From: Lineolata rhizophorae
Taxonomy: Eukaryota; Ascomycota; Dothideomycetes; Lineolatales; Lineolataceae
Length of the DNA: 64,000 bases
Direction: 5' to 3'
NCBI GenBank assembly: GCA_010093515.1
Contig: MU001670.1
Location: 1,342,177 to 1,406,176, forward strand
The position numbers and the translations under genes are program-made. Under the pieces are notes generated by a model. That model ran no database searches. It saw only the letters and a program-made list of their open reading frames with translations, and had not been told where the DNA came from. Positions 34,194 to 45,345 of the stretch are shown in pieces. How positions within the stretch are numbered: the stretch's first letter is position 1; every line of letters begins with the position of its first letter.

Positions 34194-36744
34194 TGACCTT
34201 TCTTTTAGAACTGCGTGGGAATGGCTCGCATAGTGACTCTGCATTACGCTCGGCTTTGTTTGGGGGTCTAGGACATACAAATTGATGAATTGTTGAAGCA
34301 TGGCAGGCACAGCATTTTTTTTTACGGCTCCAGGGTTTTCAATTATTCCTCGTTATTTTTAATCCAGAGCGGAATCTGCTTTTGCTGGCTTTTGCATAGA
34401 ACTGGGCTTATCTCACGCACGGCGTACTGCGCGACCTGAGATAGTTGAAGTTTTCTATCCAGTGCGGTTCTTCGTTTTAGAGCGATCTCAAGTTTAACTT
34501 ATACCAAGATTGTATCATGGAGGATAGGTTTGACAGTAGCTTGTTTTAATCTACAGTCTAGAGTTGGTACACAAGCATCACATGCGCACATTTCATTTCA
34601 CTTTCTAGCAGTCCTCGATATTAGTGAGCCGAAGGCGTATCATACCAATCATAGTTCATTGCTACGCGTCGAATAGTCTGTTCAACCCTAAGGTGTCATA
34701 GGTACCTAGAGAGTGAAGTGAGTGAATGCCTGGAGGAACCTCCGGACATTTGGAGGCTACAATGCGGTCCTCCGGAATCAAAACAGGCCGCTAGTAAAAT
34801 AATTTACCGTCGCTCGCGTTCTCCATTTCGCCCTATGTCGCTTCTCTCAGCCTTCTTTTCCTTGAAACCTTCCAGCGAGCTCCTCAATAACTCCAGCTCC
34901 TTTCGCAGCCGGCTCGAGGACCCGACATATCCTTTACCAGACTTGGTCCGCGTCCCAGACGAGAAGTAACAACTCGGGTCCGAAACTGCCCTCGCTGTGA
35001 TGGTCGCCTAATCTCCGACTTGAGCCGGGTATCCGTTCATGGAGGCGCTTCCAGTAGCTTTGAGGGGGACGGTTGCTTTTGAAGGGCCGAACCGTACCGT
35101 AGTGGCTTCCAGGGTGCACAACACGGTCGCGATTATGTGTCTGCTCTACATCTCAGTATGTGCTTATCGAATGACTCGAGAGTTTGTACTGTACCTATAA
35201 GCCGGAAAAATGAATTGCTATACTAGAGAATATTCTCTATCTTTGTGATGCCTGAAAAGCACTCGTAATGCTTAAATTTCGTGAACTTGCCCGTGTGGAG
35301 TTGTTCTTGTAGCTGAGATTGAGTCTCTTTAGAACGTTCATCTGCTTCCTCTTGCCTTCGTATAGGCCCTTCTTGATATGGCCGCAGCCATGGCCGATGA
35401 ACGTGTGTTCTAAATAGGGTGGTGTCTTCCTTTAGGCAGGGCTGTCCGTGGTCGGGCTGTCGCCCCCTAAAGAAGCAAGCCAAAGTGAAATGCTTCCAAG
35501 TTTTAGGGGCTCTATTAGGGCGCACTCTTAAGCTAAATTCTAAAGCAACAATCCATTCCCAGATGGTTACGACTAACTTATGTAGAAGCCGAAATCCCAT
35601 GAGTCCCCGTAGGTTTCTAGCAAAGAGGTTAATTGCTAAGGACAGCCTTCAACACTTATAAAGTGAAAAGTGTCCAGGAATATTTTAGACCATTCATTGA
35701 GTCGAATGATGAATCCCTACCCCCTACTTTAATAGCATTTACGAATTATTAACGTATATAACGGCTTGGACACTCTAAGGTAAGCTTGAGGTGTTTGACT
35801 AAATCTTGTGGTTTTTAATATCACTTTAACTCGTACCGTTGTATGATTCTTGATTTGGAGTCTGCGAAGTTCTAAATTGTCAGTTCTGTACTTTAGTATG
35901 CTAAAGAAAGCTAGACGGCTCTCACTACGCTACTTACCACACCGTAGATATCTCAATGTATGGCGTATGCGCTTTCTGTCCATAAGTGAGGGCATATCCT
36001 GGGATCGCCTGCTCTCGTATATGTGAGGCTTCCGAAACCAATAATCACCACTATACCAAGACACATAAGCCACTCATCCAAAAATTGACATTTGGCAAGC
36101 TACCTAGATAGTCGCACAAGATAGCTAGAGGCACACAGCCACAGCACGATCTCCGAATACTCGACATGCGGCATAGCATCCCCTGCAAGAAAAGGAGAGG
36201 CCAAGAGCAAAATCTACCGAAAATGACTGCTGGTAGCGCGCCTGTATCCAAACCGAGCGCAGGGTAAAGGAAAAATAGCCTCAAAAATAAGGCGTACACA
36301 CGGGCAGCGTGACAGTAAAGGTAGACCTTAGATGTCCTCTTTTATATTTCCAACAAAGAAGTCCTTTATACCATACTACCCTGTGCTCCCAATGCCCGTA
36401 TATAACCTAGCCCAGCCGATATTTCGTAGAGATGGTGTTGCTGATGGCGAGATTGTTTGTGTAGATTGAGGTAGGTAAACCAAAATAACGGCTTTCACCC
36501 GGATCCTCCATATCACGCCGACAACGGCGCGTATGCGATGCACGTACAGGGAAGGAAACTCGTTCATGGGAGGTGTGTGAATGTTGATGTCGGAAGCGAG
36601 ACGGAGGGCAGGAGACGGGAGGCGGAAGCGGAGGAGGACGATGCCGAGGACGAATGGGAGCGACTCTCTATAGCCTAAAAGAACGGAAAAAAAAAAAAAA
36701 CAAAGAAGAACCGACGCGGGTGACAGGAAAGGCGAAAAACTAGT
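34194..36744. other. AT-rich intergenic, no gene recognised
   Basis: About 2.5 kb. Frames at 34718-34969 (plus), 35223-35600 (minus, 125 codons with a Gln/Glu/Lys-rich helical end) and 36051-36299 (minus) are the only ones of note, and none matches a family I know. The compositional shift suggests old, possibly mutated sequence. Confidence 0.45.
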
Positions 36745-37789
36745 TTACTGCGAGGAGCCGCCGGAGATGGTGATGACTTGGCCTGCGTGTGTAAGAGCGG
36801 AAGCGGTCAGCCTAGACTAATTCCCAATGCGGAATCTCACGCGAGACAAGTCAAATCAAAAATGAGCGCCGGGGAGTGAGTGAGTGACACTGCAGCAACT
36901 CAACTCTCAAGCCGTACGTGCGTCTCTCTTGATTGGGAGGGAGAAGAAGAAGAAGAAGAAGAAGAAGAAAAACAAAAGGAAAAGTAACAAAGAAACAGCA
37001 AATGTTTCGGCAAGACTCACCATTGACCCAGCCGCCGTCCTCGCTGGCCAGGAAGCCGACGACGCGGGCGACGTCCTCGGGCGTGGCGCAGCGGCCGAGC
37101 GGGCAGTTCTCGGCCATGAGGATTTCGATGCGGTCGGCGGACCAGTCGGGCGTGGCGCCGGGGATGTAGTGCCAGGCGTTGGAGGCGAACATGTCGGACT
37201 TGATGCCGCCGGGGGCGACGCCGTTGACGGTGATGCCGCGCGAGCCGAAGTCGGTGGCGAAGCTCTTGACCATGCCGATGACGGCCATCTTGGAGGCGTT
37301 GTAGAGGGCGTGGTCCTTGACGCCGATGAGCCCGGCGGCGATGGAGCTCATGAGGATGAGGCGGCCGCCCTGCTCGACGTGCTTGTAGGCCGCCTGCCCG
37401 ACGAAGAACTGCGCGCGGGCGTTCAGGTTGAAGACGTGGTCGAACTTCTCGGGCGTGATCTCGTCGGTCTTGTCCCAGCTCTCGGTGCCCGAGTTGGACA
37501 TGACGATGTCGATCTTGCCGAAGTGCTGCTTGGCCTCGGTGAAGAGACGCTCGATCTCGGGCACCTTGGACACGTCGGCGCGGATGCTGATGGCCTTGGC
37601 GCCGTTGTTGAAGCCCTCGATGACGGAGCACACCTCGTCGGCGGCGCTCTTGGAGTTGGCGTAGTTGATGACGACCGAGGCGCCTCGCCGGCCGAGCTCG
37701 ATGGCGCAGCCGCGGCCGATGCCTCGGCCGGCGCCCGTGACCAGCGCGACCTTGTCGTGCAGCGAGGCGGTGGGCACCGTGACGACCAT
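36745..37789 (-). CDS. Short-chain dehydrogenase, THN/versicolorin-reductase-like
   Basis: NADPH-dependent SDR of 268 residues. Minus-strand exons: 37021-37789 and 36745-36782, with a 238-bp intron. The cofactor motif is TGAGRGIGRG (about 17-26), followed by INYANSKSAADEV. SNSG stands in place of NNAG. The catalytic residues are Ser in LILMSSIAAG and Tyr-Lys in YNASK. DGGWVNGQVITISGGSSQ closes the fold and is only completed by the 38-nt last exon. GRGIGRG...ELGRRG, VAPGGIKSDM and EDVARVVGFLASEDGGWV resemble fungal tetra- and trihydroxynaphthalene and versicolorin reductases, so a polyketide or melanin substrate is plausible. No polyketide synthase is nearby, so the pathway is unproven. An in-frame ATG 17 codons earlier (37840) is less likely than the one in CCACAATGG. 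Confidence 0.9.
36942..36970. repeat. GAA microsatellite inside the SDR intron
   Basis: About nine GAA units on the plus strand, read as a TTC tract in the transcribed intron. It probably accounts for part of this intron's unusual 238-bp length. Confidence 0.85.
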
Positions 37790-39286
37790 TGTGGCGGCTC
37801 TGCTAGGGGAGAACGGGAGGAAAAGGATAAAGGAAAACAAAAAATGGGAATTGAAGGCTGGCTTTCGCGCAAGAGCGTGGAGCGACTCGGATGGAGCGGG
37901 AGGGAAGAGCTGGCCGAGCGGGAGCAGACTTTCAGCTCCTGTTGTGTCAGCTCGGAGGAACGAGAGGGAGTGGAGGGGGGGTTACGAGAACTGGCAATGG
38001 TGGGGCTGAGGGGAAAAGGAACGACGCGGGAGACGGAGGAACGCCTTGCAGCAGGGCTCGTGCCGGCGGGGGTGCGCGACGGGGGTCCAGACCAGCAATT
38101 GCTGGCCGGGCGCTCTCCGTCTCTGGTGCGGCTCGGGCTGGGTCCATGAACATACCTCCTGGCGGTGTGAACGGCGGCGGCAGGCTACAGCAGGCGGCGC
38201 AATTGGATTGGAGAGCAGTCTAGGTACAAGCGGGTGGACGTGCGGATGGACTGCTGCTGCGGGGAGCAAAGCCGGGCGACGACGGGAGGAGCTGGGTTTA
38301 GCCTTTTCTTTCCTTTTCTTTTCTTTTCCTTTCTTCGTTTTGCTTAAACGGGCGGGCAAGCCTCAGTCTGCGGCGGGCGTCGCGCGGAGCTATATACTGT
38401 TTACTACTTTGGCGCTCTCGCTGCCCCCTCCCGCCCCGTCGTGAAGTTCGCGCCTCCAGGGCCCGGCATCTGGGTGGGGATCCGACAGGGAAAAGCGACC
38501 GGGTCGCCATGGTCGGCCGTCAGCTCTTCACGCTGTACGGGGGCGGGCGGGCGCGCGCCGGGCGCTAGTTTTATGTATTCCGTATGTAGCGGAGAGCCCA
38601 GGGCGAGGCTGTGTGCGGAGAGCTGGGTATGGAGGCCGCGCGCGCCTCATCCCGGCCCGGCCACACGCAGTCTGACAGGGCGCGCTGCCGGCGGCGAGGC
38701 TGGCCGTGCGTGTGCGCGTGTGCAAGTGGGCGCCAAGGAGGGCCTGCAGCAGCGCCGGCAGCAGCGGCAGCCAGTAGCCGGCAGCAACACCAGCAAGCAG
38801 GCGGAGGCGGACGAGCAGGACGAGCGGGCCATTGCAGCTCGGCCTCGCCCGGGTCCGAGGCGACGAGGCTGGAGCGATGGTGGTGACTGGGGAAATACGG
38901 AGTAGCTGCTGCGTAAATCCGCACGGTTTGCCGAGCCGCCGCCGTCCTGCCCCGTCTTTATATCACCCGCAGCTATTGCCGTAGCACCCGGACTAAAAAA
39001 GGGTCCTACGCTAGCAGAGAGCCTATCGCGGGCGTGACGTTGCCGAGATCGGACGCGGTGCGCGGGCCTTGCCCGCGACATGTACATGCGCAGTATGCGC
39101 TGCTGCCATCACCACCAGCTTAGCAGGGACCGCGTGCGCTGGTACTTGGAGCAACCCAACAAACCCCCGCCGCCCCGCCACCGCCAGAATACGCGCTCGA
39201 TAGAGCACTCACTGCCCTCAATCAAAAATCAAGACGACCCAGCCCTGTTAGCGTGAGATCGGGCTCCGTATATAGATAGCAGCGCC
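37790..39286. other. Divergent intergenic between SDR and SurE genes
   Basis: About 1.5 kb of GC-rich sequence serving both promoters. It holds a C/T tract (38302-38336), a GCAG-rich stretch (38740-38800) and a TACGGAGTA copy at 38896. The long plus-strand frame 36884-38149 is the antisense shadow of the SDR extended into this region. Confidence 0.5.
38302..38336 (+). repeat. C/T tract (TTTTC-type repeat)
   Basis: About 35 nt of almost pure pyrimidine with repeated CTTTTC units, in the divergent promoter region. Confidence 0.8.
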
Positions 39287-40865
39287 ATGCATATCTTGGT
39301 GAGCCTCACCACTTTTGCCCTCTCAGCCTCAAAAGAATCCCATCATCAGCTCAGCCGCCCGGCTCTCCCCTCCGTGCCGAGCAATTTTCGAACTCAAGTA
39401 CAGCTCAAAAACGGAAGGGCTTGAAAAAAAAAAAAAGAAAGAAAGAAAGTCAGAGGAGAGAAAAAGAAAACGTGTGACACTGACAAACCAAAATCCACTT
39501 CTTAGGTCACCAACGACGATGGTCCGCCCTCCGCTCAATCGTCGCCCTACATCTCCACCTTTGTGCGCACTCTCCGGGCCCCGCCGTACAACCACACCGT
39601 CTCGGTGATCCTGCCGCACACGCAGCGCTCGTGGATCGGCAAGGCCCATCTGGTCGGCCACACGCTGCGCCCGACCTACTTCCGCCCGCGGCCCACGGCC
39701 TCGGACCCCAACGCCGGCATTGTCACGTCGCGCCCGCTGCCCCCGCGCAGCCGTAAGAGTAGCAGTAGCAGGACCAAGGCCAAGACCAAGAGCACGGGTG
39801 AGAGCGGCGGCAATGTTCAGCAGAACGGCACCGCACACCACGGCCACGAGACCGCCGGCGACGACGAACCAGAAGAAGCCGACGACGACGACGACAACGA
39901 AGAAGAAGAAGAAGAAGAATGGGTCCTCCTCGACAGCACGCCGGCGTCCTGCGTCCAAGTAGGCCTGCACCACGCGTTCCGGGCCCGCGGGCTCGTCGAC
40001 CTGGTCGTCTCGGGCCCCAACTATGGGCGCAACACGACGGCGCTCTTCGCCCTGTCGTCGGGCACCCTGGGCGGGGCCCTCGAGGCCGCCTGCGCCGCCG
40101 TCCCCGCCGTCGCCCTCTCCTTCGCCTTCTTCGACCGCAACCACGACGCCGCCATCATCGCCCAGGCCTGCGCCCACGGCGCCCGCGTCGTCGACGCCCT
40201 CTGGCGCCGCGGCGGCTGGGCCGCGCCTGGCCCCCTTGGCTCCGTCTCGCGCGCCGAGGCCGAGGCCGAGGCCGCCGGCGAAGGTGGCCGCTGGGCCGGA
40301 GCCAGAGCTGGAGCTGGAGCCGGAGCCGGAGTCGGAGCCGTCCAGCTGTATAGCGTCAACGTGCCGCTCGTCGACGGCGTCGGGCAGAGGCGCACACTCT
40401 GGACCTCCGTCCTGGCCAACACGTGGAAGCCCGCCAGCAGCTGCTTCCAGGAGATCGAGGTGCCGGCCGAGGAGGACGAGGACGCCGAGGAGGGCGAGCA
40501 CGAGATCAGGGAGGGGACCGACGGCGGCAGCAGCGAGATGGTGCCGGGCCCGGCGCCCCAGGGCGACGTGGAGGAGGCGAAGGGAAGGCCGAGGCTGATG
40601 CACAAGCATTACAAGTGGGCGCCCAAGTTCGCCGACGTCTATGAGAGCGTGGAGAAGAGCGAGCCGGGCAATGATGGGTGGGTGGTTAAGGAGAGGTGCA
40701 CGAGGTATGTGTGCTTGTGTTGATATGCTGGAAGACTGCCCCGAGTTCTTGCGCACCCGTTCGTTCAATCGCTCGCCCGCTCACTTGCTCTCGATCTCTA
40801 GTGTCACCCCTCTCATGGCCAACTTCATGCATGTCCCCGGTTTCGAAGGTGAGTTGGAGCTATGA
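39287..40865 (+). CDS. SurE-family 5'/3'-nucleotidase/phosphatase
   Basis: Metal-dependent phosphatase acting on nucleoside monophosphates or similar substrates, 424 residues. Exons: 39287-39298 (only 12 nt), 39506-40704 and 40802-40865. The splice creates MHILVTNDDGPPSAQSSPYI, the SurE start with its metal-binding Asp pair; without the tiny first exon the motif has no start codon. DLVVSGPNYGRNT is the second hallmark, then SSGTLGGALEA, VPAVALSF and YSVNVPL. The end, KWAPKFADVYESV...VTPLMANFMHVPGFEGELEL, resembles the SurE half of yeast PBY1, but the tubulin-tyrosine-ligase half is absent. Two low-complexity inserts break the domain: a Glu/Asp run (GAA repeat near 39895-39925) and a repeat of Ala/Gly with Glu (about 40250-40345). 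Confidence 0.9.
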
Positions 40866-41628
40866 AGAGCGCATGGATGCGAGAGCTCCCTTTCCTTTAT
40901 GTTCCTTTTCCCTTGCAACTAGGAGCATTCTAGATCAATAGTTAGATACATTAGGTAGCAATAGTGCTAATGGGGGTGGAACCTGGGCGCTGCATGAAGC
41001 GAGGAGCATTGACGTCCACGGTGTCATACTAGGATGTCTTAAAAACATCATCATATAGACAGAATAGGAACAAAATGTTTGTCACCGTTGAATTGGGAGA
41101 ACAGGTCTCTGCTGAGTGATGTCCTACCTAATGCTACAATGTACCCAAACAACCAAAGAGGTGATGACCAATTGACTAGGTACCTTAATACTCGTGGCCA
41201 GTCACCTCAACTCTACCTTTGCCTGTCGCTTCTAAGCCAAATTCATCCTACCCTGACAACTTGTTCTTAGACACCATCCTCATATCTAAATTGCGCCTTT
41301 CGAGCGATCTTGTCTTGCGTGGATGTGTTCCACCGCTTCATCACGCCATGTTTCGCTCGTCAAACCGACAATAGGACCAGAACATCTTCGCCGGTGTCAT
41401 AACATGTACCATGAGCAGTGTGAAAAGCAAAACTTCTAGCTCTGGTCAAGCACGCCAACCTTCTTCGCTTCTTGGTATCGCTAATGGACTGTCATCGCTT
41501 CCACAAGATCTAGGGTTCGTCCGTCCTCTCTGTACTCTCACTACACCTCTCAAGTCATAGCTTCCCTCTTTGGCCACATCCGAGCTTAAAATCTCCGCGA
41601 CCCCACATCCGGGCCACTCCACGCAAAC
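40866..41628. other. Convergent intergenic between SurE and PIF1
   Basis: AT-leaning. It contains a 49-codon plus-strand frame (41411-41560, Ser-rich), which I do not call as a gene. The rest probably holds the 3' UTRs of both neighbours. Confidence 0.5.
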
Positions 41629-44472
41629 TCAATCGACTTCCTTTCCATACAAGCCCGTCGAGAACTTCAGCTGCTGCGTCTTCGCCTTCGCCGACTCGCC
41701 CGCCTGCTCGGCCCGGCTCAGCGACGCGTAGAAGTTGCGTACCTTGTCGTGCGCGAGCACCTTCCGATGGTCAAACCTCAGCACCTGGAGGCCCTGCATC
41801 GTCGTGGCACGGCTGAGCGCGACGTAGGCCTGGCCCTTCTCGAAGACGCGGCCGAGGTCGACCTTGACGCGCTCGAGCGTCTGACCCTGCGCCTTGTGGA
41901 TCGACAGCGCCCAGGCCAGGATGAGCGGCACCTGGCTGCGCGACGCCTGCACCTCGCCGTTGGGCAGCTCGATCTTCCACGACTCGGGCTGGCAGAGCAG
42001 CTCCCGCGTCGTGCCATCCATGAGCTGGAACCGCACCAGCGGGTACTCCTGCTTCGTGCTCGCCTTGCGCCTCCTCTCCACCGGGACCATCTCGCCGAAT
42101 TCGTTCTCCTCGAACTTGGCTCCGGCGCCGTCCATGTCCCCAGTCGCGCGGTCGGAACCGTAAGCAGCGTAGGTCTCTGTGTCGGTGAAGCCGACCACCT
42201 TGCCGAGCGTGCCGTTGACCATTTGCTCGTCTACGTTTTTGATGAGCATAACCTGTGCCCCCTTTTTAAGCACGAGACGCTCGGGTGCCATGCAATTCTC
42301 GAGCAATCGGTCGCGAAACGCCTTCTCCTGGATGGTGCCGCCGTCCTTCGCATCAAAAGCCCTAACTTCCCCGGGTAAATCACGCATCCGCATTGCATTC
42401 GCCTTTTGGACCTCCGTGCGCGTTGGGAAAAGCTCGGTGGCAGAGATCTCATCGTCCCACGTAACATCCCGACTCAACCCATGGAAAATCTTGATTGTCT
42501 CGGGGGATATGCGGCCTTCCCTCATCTCGTTCAGCATATTTGCAAAGATAGGATCTTTCTGCCTGAAAACATGGTGCAAACCAATCGTGTGTTCAATCGT
42601 AGTACACCACGTAGCCGCGTCGAAAGCGAACCGAGAAGGCTTCCCCTTGTCGGGAACAGGAGGAAGTTGGAAGAAATCGCCTGTGATGACGAGTTGGATG
42701 CCACCGAAAGGGCGACCGTTGTTCCGAACCATTTGAGCAACTTTCTCGAGCTTGTCGAAAAGATCTCCGTCGACCATCGAGATCTCATCGATGATGAGCA
42801 CCTTGGTCCGCATCCACCGAGTCTTGGCTTTCTGATTCTTCTTGATCTTCCTCACTAGAGTTTGCGCATCGTCCTTGCCTAGTCCGATCCCTGAGAAACT
42901 ATGCAACGTTACTCCCCCAATGTTGCAAGCTGCAAGACCTGTCGACGCCGTGACAGCCACGCGGTCCGCTTCGCGGTCATACTTCCTCCGCAAGGATGCA
43001 ATGATTTCTCGAAGAAGTACTGACTTGCCAGTTCCGGCGGAGCCTGTGAAGAAGACGCTCTTTTTGTGCTCGACGACAAGATCCAACACGTGCTGTTGCT
43101 CCGCACTCAAGTAGAACCTCCCCTTTTCCCGAGACGTTACTTTATTCGACTCTGTGGACTTGGACTTGTGGAGTTTATTTGCTTGACGTAGCTTCTTTTG
43201 CTCCTCCTTAACAGCACTTGCCGTCGTGTTCCACGGATAATTATCTTTCGTGCTCGGAGCCTCCTTCTTGCGCGGGGCGGCCTTCGAGCTCGGAGTAGAT
43301 GTGGAGTTAGTAGAAATACTATTCGCGTGGAGCCTACTGTCCGCGGCCTCGCCCCAATGAGAACCATCCTCGTCGTAGGCGACAGCTTTTTTCCACGGCA
43401 GTGAGCGTCGCTTCGCTGGCGGTGCAAAGGAATCTTCTTCCGCAGACTCATGTCCTGATTGGACGTCTGTCCTGCCATAGCGGTACTGGTCGATATCCAA
43501 TCTACTCTTGGGTTGTGATCGAGAAAGGTGCTCAACCGGTGACGAAGACCAGGGTAATTCGCCACTACTGTTGGGCGGCTGCAACTGATTATTCTCTATG
43601 CATTCCTCGGGAAAGCCACCAGGCAGCTTTGGGTACTCTATAGTCTTCGATGCCGTGTTTGACTTATTCGGTGCAAGGTTGGGATACTGAACAGTCTTTT
43701 TGGTACCGGAGTCCTCGTCGAGATCGATGTCACTCTCAAAATCGCTCTCGTGGAAGTTAAACGATGGTGGGATAGCCTGTGCCTGGGATTTGTTAGGAAC
43801 ATTAAGAATCCAAACGGGTTTCTTCAGCGCTTTGGTTGGTTTTCTAACAGGCCGGTCGTCAAGCAATGAAATGGCTCTCTTTTTTACCTGCGCTGAATTG
43901 TTGACAGAAGAGCCGTCGTGAAGTGAGATACGATTCTCGTTTGTTAGGCCTTGCGGGCTATCGAACCCGTCACGACCATCCAATGCCTTTGCAAGACCAG
44001 TGGAAGTACGCTTCACACCCTGTAGGACGTTCGGAGGCATTTGGTCCTCAGGAGCCACGCTAGGCTTGCGGATATTGCCTGAGGCTGGCGACAGAGGGCC
44101 CATTGTCGGGCGTGACGTGGAGTGAGGAGGCATATTGTCCGTATTCAGAGACGGTCTAGGCGGCGGACTGCTGGAGAGCAACTGCTGGGATATTCCCTTT
44201 TTTGGCAACGACGTGGCTTTGTGGGTGTCGATAGCTTTCTTTAGCATTGTGATTGATGGGTGACCTGTGTACGGCAGACTGGCACGTTTTGTGGTTTGCG
44301 TCGTAGATCGGGTCTGAGTAAGAGCCGTGGAGTAGATGCGTCCTGAGGACTGGCTGGCTACAGGCCGCACAGCAAAAGGAATGACAGCTCGCACAAGTGC
44401 GAACGCCAGAACCATACAGCACACCAGGAGCGAAATAAAGACGAGAGCGTCGTAGGTGAGATTGAAGAGCAT
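41629..44472 (-). CDS. PIF1: PIF1 family 5'-3' DNA helicase
   Basis: ATP-dependent helicase for mitochondrial DNA maintenance, telomerase removal and G-quadruplex unwinding (established for yeast PIF1). Single exon, 947 residues. Residues 1-~450 are a disordered, Ser/Lys-rich region. The extreme N-terminus (MLFNLTYDALVFISLLVCCM...) is hydrophobic rather than a classical presequence, so translation may instead start at MLKKAIDTHKATSLPKKG (about residue 74). The helicase core has Walker A GSAGTGKS (477-484), Walker B IIDEISMVDGDLFDKLE, the PIF1 signature ITGDFFQLPPV, and motifs V-VI near the C-terminus: ALSIHKAQGQTLERVKVDLG and AYVALSRATTMQGLQV. Length and layout are normal. The neighbour upstream is divergent Sm-D2. 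Confidence 0.95.
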   Translation of the reverse strand: MLFNLTYDALVFISLLVCCMVLAFALVRAVIPFAVRPVASQSSGRIYSTALTQTRSTTQTTKRASLPYTGHPSITMLKKAIDTHKATSLPKKGISQQLLSSSPPPRPSLNTDNMPPHSTSRPTMGPLSPASGNIRKPSVAPEDQMPPNVLQGVKRTSTGLAKALDGRDGFDSPQGLTNENRISLHDGSSVNNSAQVKKRAISLLDDRPVRKPTKALKKPVWILNVPNKSQAQAIPPSFNFHESDFESDIDLDEDSGTKKTVQYPNLAPNKSNTASKTIEYPKLPGGFPEECIENNQLQPPNSSGELPWSSSPVEHLSRSQPKSRLDIDQYRYGRTDVQSGHESAEEDSFAPPAKRRSLPWKKAVAYDEDGSHWGEAADSRLHANSISTNSTSTPSSKAAPRKKEAPSTKDNYPWNTTASAVKEEQKKLRQANKLHKSKSTESNKVTSREKGRFYLSAEQQHVLDLVVEHKKSVFFTGSAGTGKSVLLREIIASLRRKYDREADRVAVTASTGLAACNIGGVTLHSFSGIGLGKDDAQTLVRKIKKNQKAKTRWMRTKVLIIDEISMVDGDLFDKLEKVAQMVRNNGRPFGGIQLVITGDFFQLPPVPDKGKPSRFAFDAATWCTTIEHTIGLHHVFRQKDPIFANMLNEMREGRISPETIKIFHGLSRDVTWDDEISATELFPTRTEVQKANAMRMRDLPGEVRAFDAKDGGTIQEKAFRDRLLENCMAPERLVLKKGAQVMLIKNVDEQMVNGTLGKVVGFTDTETYAAYGSDRATGDMDGAGAKFEENEFGEMVPVERRRKASTKQEYPLVRFQLMDGTTRELLCQPESWKIELPNGEVQASRSQVPLILAWALSIHKAQGQTLERVKVDLGRVFEKGQAYVALSRATTMQGLQVLRFDHRKVLAHDKVRNFYASLSRAEQAGESAKAKTQQLKFSTGLYGKEVD

Positions 44473-44746
44473 TAATGTGCCGATCTCATTGTGTGCAAAT
44501 AAACAGGAGAGGTGCAGCAGTGACCGAGGCGGTTCGACCTATACAATGTCGCGAGTTGTTCGCGTCGGCCAGAGACGCGACGCTTGCCTTAGATCTACGC
44601 TTGGACCACCCACATGGAAGCACGTGAGGTGCAATTGGTGTTTCGGCACCGAGATACTCCGTTTTCCGACCGAGCTTCAACTTTCTAACTTGCCGCCTGG
44701 ATGTTAAACAAATGTATTCGAGCACTTCAGTACCAACACAGCCATA
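44473..44746. promoter_or_regulatory. Shared divergent promoter of PIF1 and Sm-D2
   Basis: Only 274 bp separate the two start codons on opposite strands. Both are housekeeping genes, so a bidirectional promoter is likely. No specific factor site was identified. Confidence 0.5.
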
Positions 44747-45345
44747 ATGTCAGACGCAAAGATCCAGTATGTTATCCCCTCTTCCGAATGCTTCATGGGC
44801 CACGCCATGGTTAACCAAACGAAAATCTTAGGGAGTTGCTTGCGAAGCCTCGCGCCGACCTCACGTATGTCCTGCCCATGTACTACTTTGCGCGAACGAA
44901 AATTTCCAATGACGCGTCCTATTTCTTTGCTTAGGCATATGCTAACCGTTATTCACACAGTGAATACGAGATATCGCTAGTCGAAGAGCATGAGCTCACC
45001 ACTGGCCCACTCTCCCTCCTTCAGACGGCCGTCCGATCCCACACGCAGGTCTTGATATCCTGTCGCAACAACCGAAAGTTGCTTGCGCGAGTCAAGGCCT
45101 TTGATCGCCACTGCAACATGGTCTTGGAGAATGTTAAGGAAATGTGGACTGAGTCCTCTCGGAATGCGGAGGGAATGCGAAAGAGTGTGAACAAGGACCG
45201 GTTCATCAGCAAATTGTAAGTGCAGGCAAATTCTGGGCAATGGGCTGCATCTCTGGTGGGGCAAGTTGTGGTTCGTTAAAACCTTTGCTAACTATAATGT
45301 AGGTTTCTCAGGGGCGACTCAGTCGTTCTGGTACTGCTCAGCTGA
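44747..45345 (+). CDS. SMD2: Small nuclear ribonucleoprotein Sm-D2
   Basis: Core spliceosomal Sm protein, part of the seven-membered ring on U1, U2, U4 and U5 snRNAs. Four short exons: 44747-44766, 44832-44864, 44961-45215 and 45303-45345, giving 116 residues. The spliced protein begins [20 protein letters not shown]. It contains the near-invariant Sm-D2 sequence in the order [68 protein letters not shown]. Sm1 and Sm2 motifs are complete ([22 protein letters not shown]). All introns have GT..AG ends and a CTAAC-like branch in the last two. No long frame reveals this gene, so it is easily missed. It converges on the DAK gene. Confidence 0.95.

Noticed and set aside
36884-38149. 421-codon plus-strand open frame
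   Set aside because: It is antisense to the SDR exons and continues into the GC-rich promoter. Its Asp/Val/Gly/Ala-rich peptide is the usual shadow of a GC-rich gene and has no domain.
39329-40768. 479-codon minus-strand open frame
   Set aside because: Antisense to the SurE gene; Gly/Ala/Val/Arg composition and no motifs, while the plus strand has clear SurE motifs.
41411-41560. 49-codon Ser-rich plus-strand ORF
   Set aside because: Too short and without homology; it lies between convergent genes where 3' UTRs are expected.
41749-42378. 209-codon plus-strand frame
   Set aside because: Antisense shadow inside the PIF1 helicase domain.
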